From NCBI RefSeq assembly GCF_022376445.1, contig NW_025955582.1, positions 1 through 19,775 on the forward strand: a stretch of DNA of 19,775 nt, given 5' to 3'. Source of the DNA: Fomitopsis serialis (Eukaryota; Basidiomycota; Agaricomycetes; Polyporales; Fomitopsidaceae). Below the pieces are notes generated by a model. It searched no databases and had not been told where the DNA came from. It saw only the letters and a program-made list of their open reading frames with translations. How positions within the stretch are numbered: position 1 is the first letter of the stretch; every line of letters begins with the position of its first letter. A program made the position numbers and the translations under genes. Shown piece by piece: positions 1 to 9,544 of this stretch.

Positions 1-569
1 GGGAGATACTAAGGCTCGAGATCCAGGATGAAGAGAACAGAGAACCTATAGAGGTAGCATTGATGTCCACCTGTTCATCGTAAGAAGCCTCGGAAACCCA
101 GGCGACGAGTTCGTTGTAGTTGCAGGAGGTCAACTGCAATGAATCGATGTTCGGCAGGTGACGAAACGCCCATCGAGCAGCGTCGCGCCATTCAGGCCGA
201 GTGTATCCATCAGAGCTGAACTTGACAGTCCGGACATAGTCTTGTATGCTGGTGCCTGCCGCTACCGACGACTTCAGAATGGCAACGAAGGAGAGACAGT
301 GATCGACTTCTGTAAGGATGACGTCTCGAAGAGGTGACGACGAGCCCACGTCTCCCACGCCCAGCAAGTCAAGCTGCACGCCGACAGAGAACGACGGTCG
401 TCGCAGAGGTCGTCCAGTATGTTCCGACAAAGGTTCCGGTGGGAAGACTGGTATCGACAGTGTCGTCGACAGAGCGCTCTGTGTACGAAGAACCGCATAT
501 ATGCGTGTTTTACGTGAGCTCCGTGAAAGGATAGCACATACAACGACTCACCCGAACAGACGGTGCCAT
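1..569 (-). pseudogene. F-box-like protein gene, partial, with two frame breaks
   Basis: This gene reads leftward and continues past base 1. The proposed start is the ATG at 569. Exon 1 is 569-552, and a 73-bp intron (551-479, GTGAGT...ACACAG) joins it in phase 0 to exon 2 from 478. Exon 2 opens with a Ser/Thr/Leu stretch and then PPE. The F-box helix follows (NILDDLCDDRRSLSACSLTC, then AWETWARRHLFET), then a region with FRHLPNIDSLQL, like the leucine-rich part of agaricomycete F-box-like proteins. Two indels are needed to follow this similarity: one apparent extra base near 432-433, between PPE and the F-box, and one missing base near 321-323, just after RRHLFE. They compensate each other. 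Such proteins normally recruit substrates to SCF ubiquitin ligases through Skp1, but no substrate can be inferred. It may be a pseudogene or carry assembly indels. Confidence 0.6.
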
Positions 570-692
570 TTTCGCGCCAGAGTCCGACGTAAATCTCCTC
601 CAATGATCTTCTGACGACTCGACTGTTTGAGCACAGCTAGAGCACAAACTTCCGACACAAATCTGAAGCCACGAAGCTGGTGGTAGGTCCAG

Positions 693-700
693 TATAAATA
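693..700 (-). promoter_or_regulatory. Possible TATA element of the left F-box-like gene
   Basis: The minus strand reads TATTTATA here, about 125 bp upstream of the proposed ATG at 569. Position and composition fit a weak core promoter. There is no other support. Confidence 0.25.
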
Positions 701-785
701 GAACTACGAGCCGGCGCACGCGTGCACTGCGATGCGATAGTCGTTGGGAGACGAGGCAACTTCGCGGAGCGGCGACTCGTACTTA

Positions 786-1215
786 CAGTAGTTGCAGGCG
801 GCCCTCTTCAAGCAGCCACATGGCAGCGTGCGTGGCTTCAGATTCAGATCGGGGCGGACGTGCCGAACGTACTGACGCCGGCCGGGATCTCGGCCACCTA
901 AGGAGTCGATGCGGGCCTTCGGGTCCATGTTTACTTCGACCGCTTGGGTGAGTATCTGGGACCACGTTAGAACATCCTATGTATGCAGGAAAATTGTTAG
1001 AAGAATTTATTGACCACTGGGTCGAAGGTAGTAAGCACTTTCGTGACAAGAATCCTGGGAACCAGATTGACTACGAAGTCGGCCATGCAGCCAGAGCTGG
1101 CCCGCTACAAGGCTTAATATTATCCGAATCAGCATATATGTACTCCAGAATGTCAATAGATATATCCCCAGTAATTCAGCAGCTGTTCAGCCCGAGATAC
1201 AAGCACAATGGCTGA
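786..1215 (+). pseudogene. Unidentified coding-like remnant
   Basis: I do not recognise this sequence. A stop-free stretch at about 979-1215 encodes a peptide that looks like real protein (KLLEEFIDHWVEGSKHFRDK and onward). A GTGAGT at about 955 and a TGCAG at about 984 would join it in frame to upstream codons ending VHVYFDRLG, through a 41-bp intron. Further upstream in the same frame lies an open stretch (VVAGGPLQAATWQRAWLQ...), but a TAA near 897-899 interrupts it. The 3' part is more AT-rich than the flanking genes, with an unrelated-looking tail. The best reading is a decayed gene fragment. The minus strand of the same region also has short open frames (704-928 and 783-1049), so the strand call is tentative. 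Confidence 0.25.
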
Positions 1216-1396
1216 ATACTGTCGATGGGTTGAGAATATGCACTCGGCACTTACCATATATGGACAGCATCGTACAGACTGATTTTTTCTACCTTCAGTT
1301 CGTACTGTATTGGCTTGAGGTGGTGTATATACATTGTACAGATGGATAGCTCGACCCTAGTATTTCTTTCGTGGCTAGAGGACAGGTTGCAGTAGA

Positions 1397-2074
1397 CTAG
1401 GAGTGCGATGACCGACTGCCTAGGGTGGCCGAGATCCTGGCCGGCGTCAGTATGCCACCCAACGTACGCGTACTATGCACAGGGTCACTGGCAAATATTG
1501 CCAACGTACTATGCCAAGTACTGAGAATATGCTCTCTGTGAGTTGATCTGTCTGATGTGCTCCGTTCAATGGTGCAGTCTAACGCGACAGAGGAGAGCTG
1601 TACAGTACCCCGAGGCGGGGGAAAGCGAAGAGCCTGTGGCTGAACGGACGTATCGGATCTGCGCAGTTGCAATCCGGCGGAGGGTCGATATCGAGATTGA
1701 AATATTGACGTTGGGCAGTCGACTGAAGGTCCTGTGCAGCAGCAGCGCGTTCCCGTCGTCGTGTAGACCACCCAACCTACACAACAGCTGCCCTGGTCCA
1801 GCGATGATCACCAGGTAATCTTCACGTAATGCGCGATCGTTGACTTTGATACTTAGCTCCGACGAGTCGAGTACGTCTCGAAGGTAGAGACAGCGACGCT
1901 GAGAACCAAACCCGATAGCGCGGAAGAGTTGACGACGCGAAAGAAGTACCCAGGCTGAACAGGTTAGACTTCAAATTCGGAGAGCGGATAGGTCGTCCCG
2001 CAACGGGTCGACGACGTATGCCCATATAGCTCCGGCGGGGGCTTGAGGCGATGTATAAGAGGGTTCCCTGACAT
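1397..2074 (-). pseudogene. Decayed F-box-like gene
   Basis: Reading leftward from an ATG at 2074, the first residues run MSGNPLIHRLKPPPEL. The frame then needs a 2-base skip near 2025-2028 to continue as WAYVVDPLRDDLSALR. A TGA at 1973-1971 sits where the family has a small residue before SLTC. After the stop the same frame goes on as SLTCSAWVLLSRRQLFRAIG, followed by an acidic/hydrophobic segment, and later FSRLPNV near 1710. This closely parallels the F-box genes at 1-569 and 7939-9269, including the C-LT-AW----RR-LFRAI core. Beyond about 1700 the similarity fades, so the left boundary is approximate. A frameshift plus an in-frame stop inside the F-box make this a pseudogene on sequence grounds, unless both are sequencing errors. 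Confidence 0.6.
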
Positions 2075-2769
2075 TCCTGCGGACGCAACGGGTGATAGAC
2101 CCTGCATATACAAAGACTAGAGTAAGCAATGGATCGGGTTGCAGGTAAACTGAATCGGGCGATGACATACAGTGCCACTGCGTGCCACTGCCTGGACCGC
2201 CGAGTGTTCGTGAGCCATCGTTAACTTGAAGCTATTGCTGATTGATATCTCCGTAAGTTCAGAGCACATCCAGCAACATCATGATACTTACCCCGAGCTG
2301 TCCTACCTTAAACCGGAGCAGCAAGGAGGAGGAGGAGGAGGACGGGATTATCTTGATTGAGGAGTATCACAATATTTGCACCTTATAACCACATCGCACA
2401 GACGCTGGATCTACCGCCCACGTCTACTAAAGTACATCTCGTACTTACTACGAGAAAGATCCAGGTGGTATCCACTGTCTCAGACTTGGCTAACCGATCC
2501 TAGATCGCGATGTCTCGTGTCATTGTTATTGTGAAGGAATCATGTGTGCAAGACTCATACAGCGGAGGGAGCACAAGGCGGCACGTTCTTTTACCGCTGC
2601 AACCGAGAGGGTAAGCACAGTATCGAACGTCTGGACAGGAATATGATACATTGCATCTAACGGGACAAAAGCAACGACAGCACGCGTACACGCCAGGATA
2701 TCTGATGATACAAGTAGTAGTGACACACCGCCCTTCTCGTTCGTGTATAGACAAGCGTCAAAATCAGAC
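2075..2769. other. Intergenic region between decayed F-box gene and CSN5
   Basis: No gene was recognised. The region holds the upstream side of the decayed F-box gene and the 3' flank of CSN5. It contains a perfect (AGG)6 run and several splice-like GTAAGT motifs on the minus strand, near 2290 and 2450, that could belong to lost upstream exons. The short open frames on both strands here show no domain-like features. Confidence 0.4.
2324..2341 (+). repeat. (AGG)6 microsatellite
   Basis: Six perfect AGG units lie in non-coding DNA between the decayed F-box gene and CSN5. Confidence 0.9.
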
Positions 2770-4114
2770 TTAGCCGATGGCCATAGGGGCATCCACCGCT
2801 TCACTGAGCTCGCGCAGAGCTGCATCCTGAGGGCGCATCGAGAAGATGACGTCCTTCAGCACTTGCGCGATCAGCCCGTGTTGGGCCTCCGTAGCCAGCT
2901 TCTCGCTACGGATGTACATTCGTCAGTCCGGATTCACACGCAAGAGGCGGAAGACTGACCTATCCTTGGCACCCTTCAGCAGCTGGTTCTGGTCCTCTTT
3001 CTTCTTCTCTTCCTTCTGCTCGCCACCGTCAACATCTGGGGATGACCGCGAGCAGCAACACTAACCTTGGCAGCCTTGTCATCTTTCAGCGCGGGTGGTG
3101 GTGCTTTTGTGTTCGGCACGTTGGTTTGCGCTTTCGTCAGCTTCTGTGCGAGGTCCGAGAGTTGCGAGGCTGCGTATGCTCGATTCTGTGCATGCTCAGT
3201 TGACTGTCAACATGCATCGGAGTGTGCAGCATACCGATATGAGCGCGCTCTGGCTCAGCGTGTTGACCCAGTACTTGTTCCACAGCAGGCCTAGGAGCTC
3301 GGCGTCTAGGCTACTCTTGAACACCTGCACCTCCAGCGGGTAGTACTGGTTTGCATGGACACCAAAGTCCTCAATCTTGCTCAGAGGGATGCTCTGGTAC
3401 TCGCCCGCGCCCGCTTCTGGTGGGACGTATGACTCGGGATACGTCCGGAACGCACCGATGTCGACCTTGCCCGCGGAGATGGTGCGGTTCGGGTCGATCA
3501 CGACGGCGACGAACGGGTCCTGGTACTTCTGGTTCGTCATCTGCGTGTTCACGTCGATACCAGACAGCCAGCAGCCGTAGCCGGGGTGCGAGTGATACCA
3601 CCCGACGGCGTTCTCGAAGCGCCCGACGCGCTCGCTGCCCTGGATGTACTGGACCATGTACTCATTCGCCTCGTTCGCCGCATTCACACGCGTCTCGGTG
3701 CCCTGCACGGGCAGAGCGAAGGAGTCGACGATGACGAGGGTGCGGTCCATGACCTTGCCGTGCATGAGGCCCATGATCTCGTATGGCACACCCGAGCGCG
3801 CGTGGATGACCTGTGCGGCGCGGATGAGTGGCGATGGCGGATGCGTCGGCAGGTACGTACCATCTTGATCAACGCGACAGCAGAGATTTTGCACACTCTG
3901 AAGTAGTGCGGGCTGCAGCACCATCGGAAAGGATCAACTCTTGTTCGGGTAGCGTTCAAAGTAGGTGTACGCACTCACGCGCCCAGGGTGCCTCCTGGAG
4001 GAGCCTGCGGTTCGCTGCAGGGTCAAAGCGGTAGATCTCGTCTTGAGGTGACACGTCTAGGATGTCGTTAGTGAGTGAGAACGTCTTCAGGGCCGTGCTC
4101 GACGACGCCGCCAT
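2770..4114 (-). CDS. CSN5: COP9 signalosome subunit 5 (JAMM deneddylase)
   Basis: CSN5 removes NEDD8 from cullins, as the catalytic subunit of the COP9 signalosome, and so controls SCF-type ubiquitin ligases. Six exons: 4114-3975, 3912-3861, 3810-3235, 3185-3066, 3015-2960, 2905-2770; introns are 49-62 bp and all phases agree. The product is 359 residues, a normal length for the family. The MPN domain starts near residue 55. The JAMM metal site is complete: E75 (EIMGLMHGK), H137 and H139 in [11 protein letters not shown], and D150 (SGIDV). NKYWVNTLS and the C-terminal helices ([10 protein letters not shown], ending AMAIG-like at the stop) also fit. Exon 1 uses the GTGCGT donor at 3974, which restores the family's APWARDPHYF junction. 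The ATG at 4114 was chosen because the family starts shortly before the EIYRFDP segment; an in-frame ATG lies upstream at 4216. It is divergent from the OXLD1-type gene. Confidence 0.95.
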
Positions 4115-4314
4115 GGTCGTCGAAGATGAGGGCAGTGGCGGCGCTAATGCAGTCGATATCTGGGTGGACCCTTTCACAATCAGTACAAGCAATTTGTTAT
4201 CTTCATTAATTATCAATAGAATTCGCTACTGATGGACAGTGATGTGGGATCAATACAAATGGTAACAAATCTCTTCTGCACGAACACCCACTGTCATCAG
4301 CTATGCATCTTTGA
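4115..4314. promoter_or_regulatory. Putative bidirectional promoter, CSN5 / OXLD1-type gene
   Basis: Only 200 bp separate the two divergent start codons, at 4114 on minus and 4315 on plus. This space must hold both 5' leaders and both core promoters. It is more AT-rich than the flanking exons and has no clear TATA box on either strand, which is typical of divergently transcribed housekeeping pairs. Confidence 0.6.
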
Positions 4315-5306
4315 ATGGGCCCTCTACTCTACGTCGCCGTCAATGCTCTCGACGTGCTCAGCACTGCTACCTATCATGCACACCTCGCTCGGTCTTCTCT
4401 CTCAGTAGCCCAGCTTTGTTCTCGCTGTTATTCACCCGCACGTTCCGCATCCACGGCTACCACGTCTTCGGGGCAGTCTACGTCGCCGACATCGCTCACC
4501 GAGTCTCCCGCCAATCTTGATACTACAGCTGCGTCAAAGTTTACTGCACCTCGTCCGAACACATTGCCTACGCAGATTCAAATAGAGCAACAACGACTGC
4601 GTTCGCGGGGTGGACAGAACCTTACTGCGCGATGGTCGCGACTGGAACGCTCTCTGCGCGGAAAGGAGGGATACGAAGCGCGTAGAGACACTCTAATTGA
4701 GCAAGCGGACCATGCCTCTGCCGACGCAGAGAGGAGCGCGGCATCTGAGAAGGCTCCGAGAACGTTCCTTGGTCTGGTGCTCCCCGAGAAGCCCAAGGAG
4801 CCTCAGTCAGACGGTACGTCTGGTAACCTTTCTGCATTGCAGTGTTGTCATGCATGTATATCTACATAGAGTGCTGTATGTCTGGCTGCGCTATCTGCGT
4901 GTACGACCTGTACACTGCGGCGCTAGAGGATTACAAGCACGCCTTGGACGCCCTTCGCACCGCGCTGCAAGCACGCAAGGTGCCAGAGCGCGAATGGCCA
5001 GTTGAAGTCAAGGGGGAAGACGAGGCAGCGGGGGGAACGCTCCCCAAATCGCCTCAGAATGTCGCCTTCAGCGCGTTCGAGGAGCTCGAGCGGTCTCTGC
5101 GGGCGAGAAGGGAGCGTGAGGCCTCAGGGAGTCCTGGTTAGTGCGTACATCCTGCCCCATAAATACGCCTTCCTATTATCTAACACGTTGCAACAGACGT
5201 AACTTTTAACGTTTCACAGTTGGACCGTACAAAGCGGAGACAGACATTACCAACTGCCGCTACACTATACGAAGGACTCCGATGGATCATATTCAGCCGA
5301 CGATGA
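4315..5306 (+). CDS. Oxidoreductase-like domain protein (OXLD1-type), probably mitochondrial
   Basis: Three exons (4315-4813, 4870-5136, 5197-5306) with introns of 56 and 60 bp give 291 residues. The core is the oxidoreductase-like N-terminal domain (Pfam family Oxidored-like; human OXLD1): FLGLVLPEKPKEPQSDECC followed by MSGCAICVYDLY. C168, C169, C173 and C176 form the conserved four-cysteine motif, and the first intron splits the Glu codon just before them. The first 60 residues are rich in Ser, Arg, Ala and Thr and poor in acids, as in a mitochondrial presequence. After the Cys motif comes a helical segment (ALEDYKHALDALRTAL) and a basic tail that ends with LYEGLRWIIFSRR. That tail appears only when the second intron (GTTAGT...CAACAG) is removed; read-through stops at once. 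The biochemical function of the family is poorly defined. The start codon is the first in frame, though an upstream exon cannot be excluded. Confidence 0.85.
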
Positions 5307-5807
5307 CTTTAGCACGAGGGCTGTTCACAAGATGCAATAGGCTGTATCATTGCACCGACCGTGAGGGACAGCGGAGATAGCTATGCACAACAGTTGTGCG
5401 TCAGTTCTATGTATCGGCGTAATGTTACTCTGGCGAAGCGGGGGAACAATACCCATCTTTAACAAGCAATGCATTGATGTCGGAAGCATGTTTGCTGAAG
5501 CAAGGCGGGAGACCTAGCCAGTACTCCATCAAGATATTGTAGTGCCCTCCCTTTGTCTTTTCGTTCGCATGCAATCATATTTGATCTGATGCTCATCCGC
5601 TCATATTCGTGGCAGTCGCCGACCACCTGTCGTTGAAGAGAGAAAAGGACAAAGTTGATGACAATCAATCCCCAGAGTTGCCAGCACAGTATAAACTTGT
5701 CTTCACAGTGGCGGGACTGCCGTGTATCCCCTCCGCTATGTACTGTGAGTCTCGCACATATAATTTCCTCAATTACACCGACGTGATGCATTGTGATATA
5801 GGATCGA
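5307..5807. other. Intergenic, convergent 3' flanks
   Basis: The region lies between the 3' ends of the OXLD1-type gene (+) and the broken SDR gene (-). It probably holds both 3' UTRs. A 118-codon open frame on the minus strand (5815-5459) has no recognisable domain and overlaps the SDR stop region. I do not call it a gene. Confidence 0.4.
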
Positions 5808-6824
5808 CTAGCCAAGTCTCATGGCACCGGCACTAATAGCAGGTACGTCAGTCATCTCTACTCTCAGTTCCTCTGACAACCCAACAACCGCATCCGTAGC
5901 CTCCACCATCTGCGGATACTTCGCCCTTGCGAAGTCGACCGCATCCGTGCCCAGAGGCAGATACAACGGTGGATCCGGTGACGCCGCTATTCGATGCAAG
6001 ATATCTGCTGCCTTTGCTGTGTCTGCCATCCACGGCCAGTCGTCGACCGAATGGGCCTCGCGCTGGGCAAGCATCGCTTTGTTGTTGAGGTACGCTGGGT
6101 GCGACGGTATGCGCACGGTCTTCCGGAGAGCAGGGGTGAGGAGCGCCCCTGGCTCGACTATGACGATCTGGATCGCGGTGAGTGCTGTGTCCGAGTCTAT
6201 ACCCTCATGACCTGCACCCATACCTTGATGTTCCAGTCTAGGTCGACCTCCCTGCTCAGCGCTTCGCTGAACGCGTTCAGACCTATCACCTGTCAGGACG
6301 GTACTACAAGACAGTGCAGAAGTCTCACCGCTCTTAGCGGCGCAGTAGTATGCGATGCCCGGGACCCCCACTATGCTGCGACAGACGAGATTTGCAGCAG
6401 GCGTCCTCCGGCGGGTTTGTTTACTTCCCGGAAGACTCGCACGGCCTCTTTGCTCACGTTGATCGCGCCCCAGAGGTTCACGTCGAACATCGCGCGCTGC
6501 TTCTTCGGGCACGACCTCCGCTTCGCCCAAGATGCAGTATGCGGCATTGTTGAAGACAGCGTCGATGCGACCGAAGCGCTCTACAGCAGCTGCGAAGGCG
6601 TTCTTGATCTCCTGGGCATTGGACACGTCAAGCTTCAAAATCAGAGTCGGCGAGGACCTCCGGCGACCTGAGCGTGGCGACGACGATGTCCCCTTTGTCC
6701 AGTACGTGTTCAGTCATGGTCCTTCCGAGTCCACTGGATGACCCAGTAACTGGTCATATCAGTATGGAATGTGTCGCAGTCATTCCTCGATCGACGTACT
6801 GAACCAGACTTGATGGTGAGACAT
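5808..6824 (-). pseudogene. Classical short-chain dehydrogenase/reductase with three frame breaks
   Basis: Spliced model: exon 1 6824-6800 (MSHHQVWF), exon 2 6749-6329, exon 3 6282-6224, exon 4 6167-5808; introns are 50, 46 and 56 bp. Joining exon 1 to exon 2 gives the Rossmann motif TGSSSGLG at residues 10-17. Then come VVATLRSPEVLAD, LDVSNAQEI, FGRIDAVFNNAAY and an intact catalytic YxxxK (YYCAAK). Exons 3-4 give FSEALSREV..DWNIK, IVEPGALLTPAL and an intact C-terminal substrate-side region ending with the TAG at 5810-5808. Exon 2 is broken three times. Near 6645 about ten codons are missing between VLAD and LILKLDV, with a frame change. Near 6490, before MFDVNLWGAINVSKEAVR, the frame shifts. 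Near 6371-6377, just before GVPGIAYY, it shifts back. The family is NAD(P)-dependent oxidoreductases; the substrate is unknown. Probably a pseudogene, though splice motifs and the C-terminus remain clean. Confidence 0.8.
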
Positions 6825-7938
6825 GTTACCGTTGGCCACTGTTCAGGTGCAGATGTCACGAGCGGTCGGGTTGCGTTCACACAGCGGCAGAATGCAAATT
6901 TCTCTCTCCCAGAGTACAAACAATGACGGCGGAGGCAGCTCGACACCGGTGTTGGATGACTACGTTACACTTGCGTACGTCTTTTTCGGACACTAGGAGA
7001 CCCCATGTGCTAATTTGGCCATCTCAAACAGACCGGGATGTTACAGTGAGACCGTGATGGCTTAATAATAGCTGTGCGATCCACTGCCTGCTTTGTTCCA
7101 TGTTACTAGACCCTCTCCCGAAAACGCGGGCGAAGTCGTCACTTCAGGCCTCTGTCCGAGTCTGACTTTCTCGTCGAGCGATCCGCGCCCTCCATGCCAG
7201 CCACAAACCTCTGTCTAGCTCTCCCTCGACTCGGAGATTTCTTGATATGATATGTAAAAGCCTGATTCGGGAGAACACCAGAGATACCGAGACCGACACG
7301 CTCGCCTGTCCGCACTTTCGCGCTCGAGGGAGTCTAGCGGTATGGGATTAGCTGTAGAGGCTGTACCCTCCCGTGCACAGACCTGCCACCGCAGGTGTGG
7401 GTTCCGCACGGGAGATGGCGGTTTCGTGGGTCCACGCCGGGCAGGTGAGAGAGCGTGAGTCCGGGCGGGCAGCTCTGGGCTAGGGGGAAAGCGGGAGCGG
7501 CCTGGCGAGCTACCATGAGGGTCACGGCGGGCAAGAACACCTTATGATCCCCTCCCCTCCCCCCCCCCTACGTTACTGGTGTGGCGAGTAGGAGGAGGAG
7601 GAGGGTCTCTGCTTTTCAATAGTATTTCATCCCATCTCCGACCTCTGTGATCAAGTAGCGCTTCAGCAAGCCCGTGGCAACATTGTCCAAATCTGGCATG
7701 TTGCAGAAAGCACGTCCTGTCAGACGCTCACTCATTCCTACTTCGATTCTTTTTTGTTACTGTACCATCAATATGGCACAGTACGAGAGCTAGCGAGTCA
7801 AGGCTCAGCGCTCAGGACATATCGTGGTTTCAGGTCTCAAAGCCCATCGTAAGAGCTTCATTTAGCGTCGTATCTTCAATGCGCTCACAACTTGGGGTTG
7901 AATCATAGGCTACATACATCATACTCGTTGTTAGCCCG
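6825..7938. other. Intergenic region upstream of two divergent accessory genes
   Basis: About 1.1 kb with no recognised gene. It holds the presumed promoters of the broken SDR gene (left) and the F-box-like gene at 7939 (right), a 10-base C run at 7559-7568 inside a pyrimidine tract, and an (AGG)5 run at 7590-7604. A minus-strand frame at 7540-7334 starts with a hydrophobic segment but has no other support. Confidence 0.4.
7559..7604 (+). repeat. C10 homopolymer and (AGG)5 microsatellite
   Basis: A run of ten C bases (7559-7568) ends a pyrimidine-rich tract. Five AGG units follow at 7590-7604. Both lie in non-coding DNA. Confidence 0.85.
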
Positions 7939-9269
7939 ATGGAAGCACAAATTTCGCAGACCGCGCTGCCACCCGAACTATGGGACCACGTCGTCAACGA
8001 GTTATCGGATGACCGCCTAGCCCTCCAGGCATGTGGCCTAACACGGCGTGCATGGGTCGCGTCGACCCGGCGACACCTATTCCGAGCGATCGAGCTGGAG
8101 GAGAGCGAGGGCTGTGAAAGATTTAGAGACATCCTCGTTTCATCCTCCTCAGTCGGCACGGGCGTGGCGCGATACGTATACGATGTCACGCTCAGACTCG
8201 TTCGCCTGCGTCTCGATGTCCCTGAGGACGCAGAGGCGTCCGATATACCACTCCTGGTGGAGACGCTCTCGAGGCTGCCCAACGTGGATCGTCTGCAACT
8301 GTTCGACGTGAATGTCAAGTATAGATCGGACGTGCAGACCAACGATGGGCTAGACCAGGGACACCCCGACAGGCCGCTTCGATCGCTGCTTACCCTACCA
8401 AAGCTACGACAGCTATGTCTCACCCTAATACTGTTCGACTCGCCCTTCGACACAATGTTTCTGCTCGCTGCATTCCTGCAGGTCTCTTCGTTGCAGCTCC
8501 GAAACTTAGTGCAAATGGGGGGAGTGCCGACACGCTGGCGACCTCAGCTACCAGGGAACATGTGTATTCGAGGACTGGATGTTGCCGACGTCGACTTGAC
8601 GGCGATAGTGCCCTTCTTGAATATGCTGAGGCATCCGCCATTCATCTGTGCTTTGCAGAAGCTCACTTGGCTTCTATATCCGAGGGCTGATGAGGTGTCT
8701 CCTGATGGAAATGGTGGGAGAAGCTGAGGGCACCTTAGAGGAACTAGAGATTCGATGCGCCCCGAACTCCGATTGTACGCATGTCTCATTTCTGCTGCAT
8801 AAATTGATGACTGACATGCCCGACAGTGTTCGAGAAGATGGATCTGTCCCGGCACTCCCGCCTCAAATCCCTGCGTGTCAAGTTCAGCAAATTGACAAAT
8901 GATGCCCCCCCACCCTTTCACCCTTCGCTACCATCATTTCTCTCTCGCACGTCCAACAACCTGCGAGCCCTGCACTTGTCAGTCGACTCATCGCTATTTC
9001 CACACGAGACCCCTCCATGGCCATTAGCGGGATTGCCAAGTCTCGACGAAGCACTCACGCGCCTGCACAAAAGAAACCCGTACTTGGCTGTATATATATG
9101 CCTCTCCTATGATTGGTGCCAGTGGGAACATGGCTGCGTGTCGGGGTTAGCGCCGCTATTGGTTTCGCGGATACCCTCCGCTTTGCGAGAAGGGCTTCGT
9201 GTCTGTGTTGTACTACGTGGCCAAAGACCGGGAGGCTCTAGTATGCAGGAGCAGTGCAGCTGGCTCTAG
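7939..9269 (+). pseudogene. F-box-like protein gene with one frame break
   Basis: Starts at ATG 7939. The N-terminus is a clear F-box: LPPELWDHVVNELSDDRLAL, then QACGLTRRAWVASTRRHLFRAI. It is followed by leucine-rich segments (LSRLPNVDRLQLFDVNV; LLTLPKLRQLCLTLILFDS; VSSLQLRNLV; IRGLDVADVDLTAIV) typical of agaricomycete F-box/LRR-like proteins. After residue 254 the frame ends in an early stop. One apparent extra C at 8701-8702 accounts for this: skipping it continues the protein as LMEMVGEAEGTLEELEIRC. A 52-bp intron (8775-8826) then leads to a last exon (8827-9269) with RLKSLRVKFSKL, NNLRALHLSVDSS and a stop at 9267-9269, about 425 residues in all. The presumed role is a Skp1-binding substrate receptor; the target is unknown. 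It may be a recent pseudogene or a functional gene with one sequencing error. Confidence 0.7.
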
Positions 9270-9544
9270 ATAATGTCTGTGCATAGGCCTACTTTTGTCT
9301 CTAGATCTGCTTCTCTGTGTTGCGTCTTTCTGCGTACGACGTTCGCGGCTGAACCTGAGAATATTGTCGGAGGGAATCAGTCATTAGGACCACTCCAGCT
9401 TCGGCATATTAGTATGCGAGTCCATGTATCGACGACTAATGAGTGTGCGTACATAGACCTTCAAGATGCAAAGAGCAAGAATAATACAGGGATGCGATCA
9501 GTCGTAAGGGTCGTTATGAGTGTCCATGTATGATCTCCACCAGG

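Noticed and set aside
3016..3065. A 26-nt intron in CSN5 ending at CCCCAG
   Set aside because: It would add a plausible VDGGEQ segment but is far shorter than any other intron here. The 50-nt intron ending GCGAGCAG keeps the frame and has a normal length.
3351..3734. Plus-strand open frame antisense to CSN5
   Set aside because: It is very Arg/Ser-rich, a shadow of GC-rich coding sequence on the other strand, with no domain.
3975..3980. GTGAGT donor at 3978 for CSN5 intron 1
   Set aside because: It leaves the wrong phase for exon 2. The GTGCGT four bases downstream restores the conserved APWARDPHYF junction.
5459..5815. 118-codon minus-strand frame next to the broken SDR
   Set aside because: No recognisable domain, and it overlaps the SDR stop region; more likely 3' flank.
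7334..7540. Minus-strand frame starting with a hydrophobic, signal-like segment
   Set aside because: Short, low complexity, no conserved cysteine pattern and no promoter or splice support.
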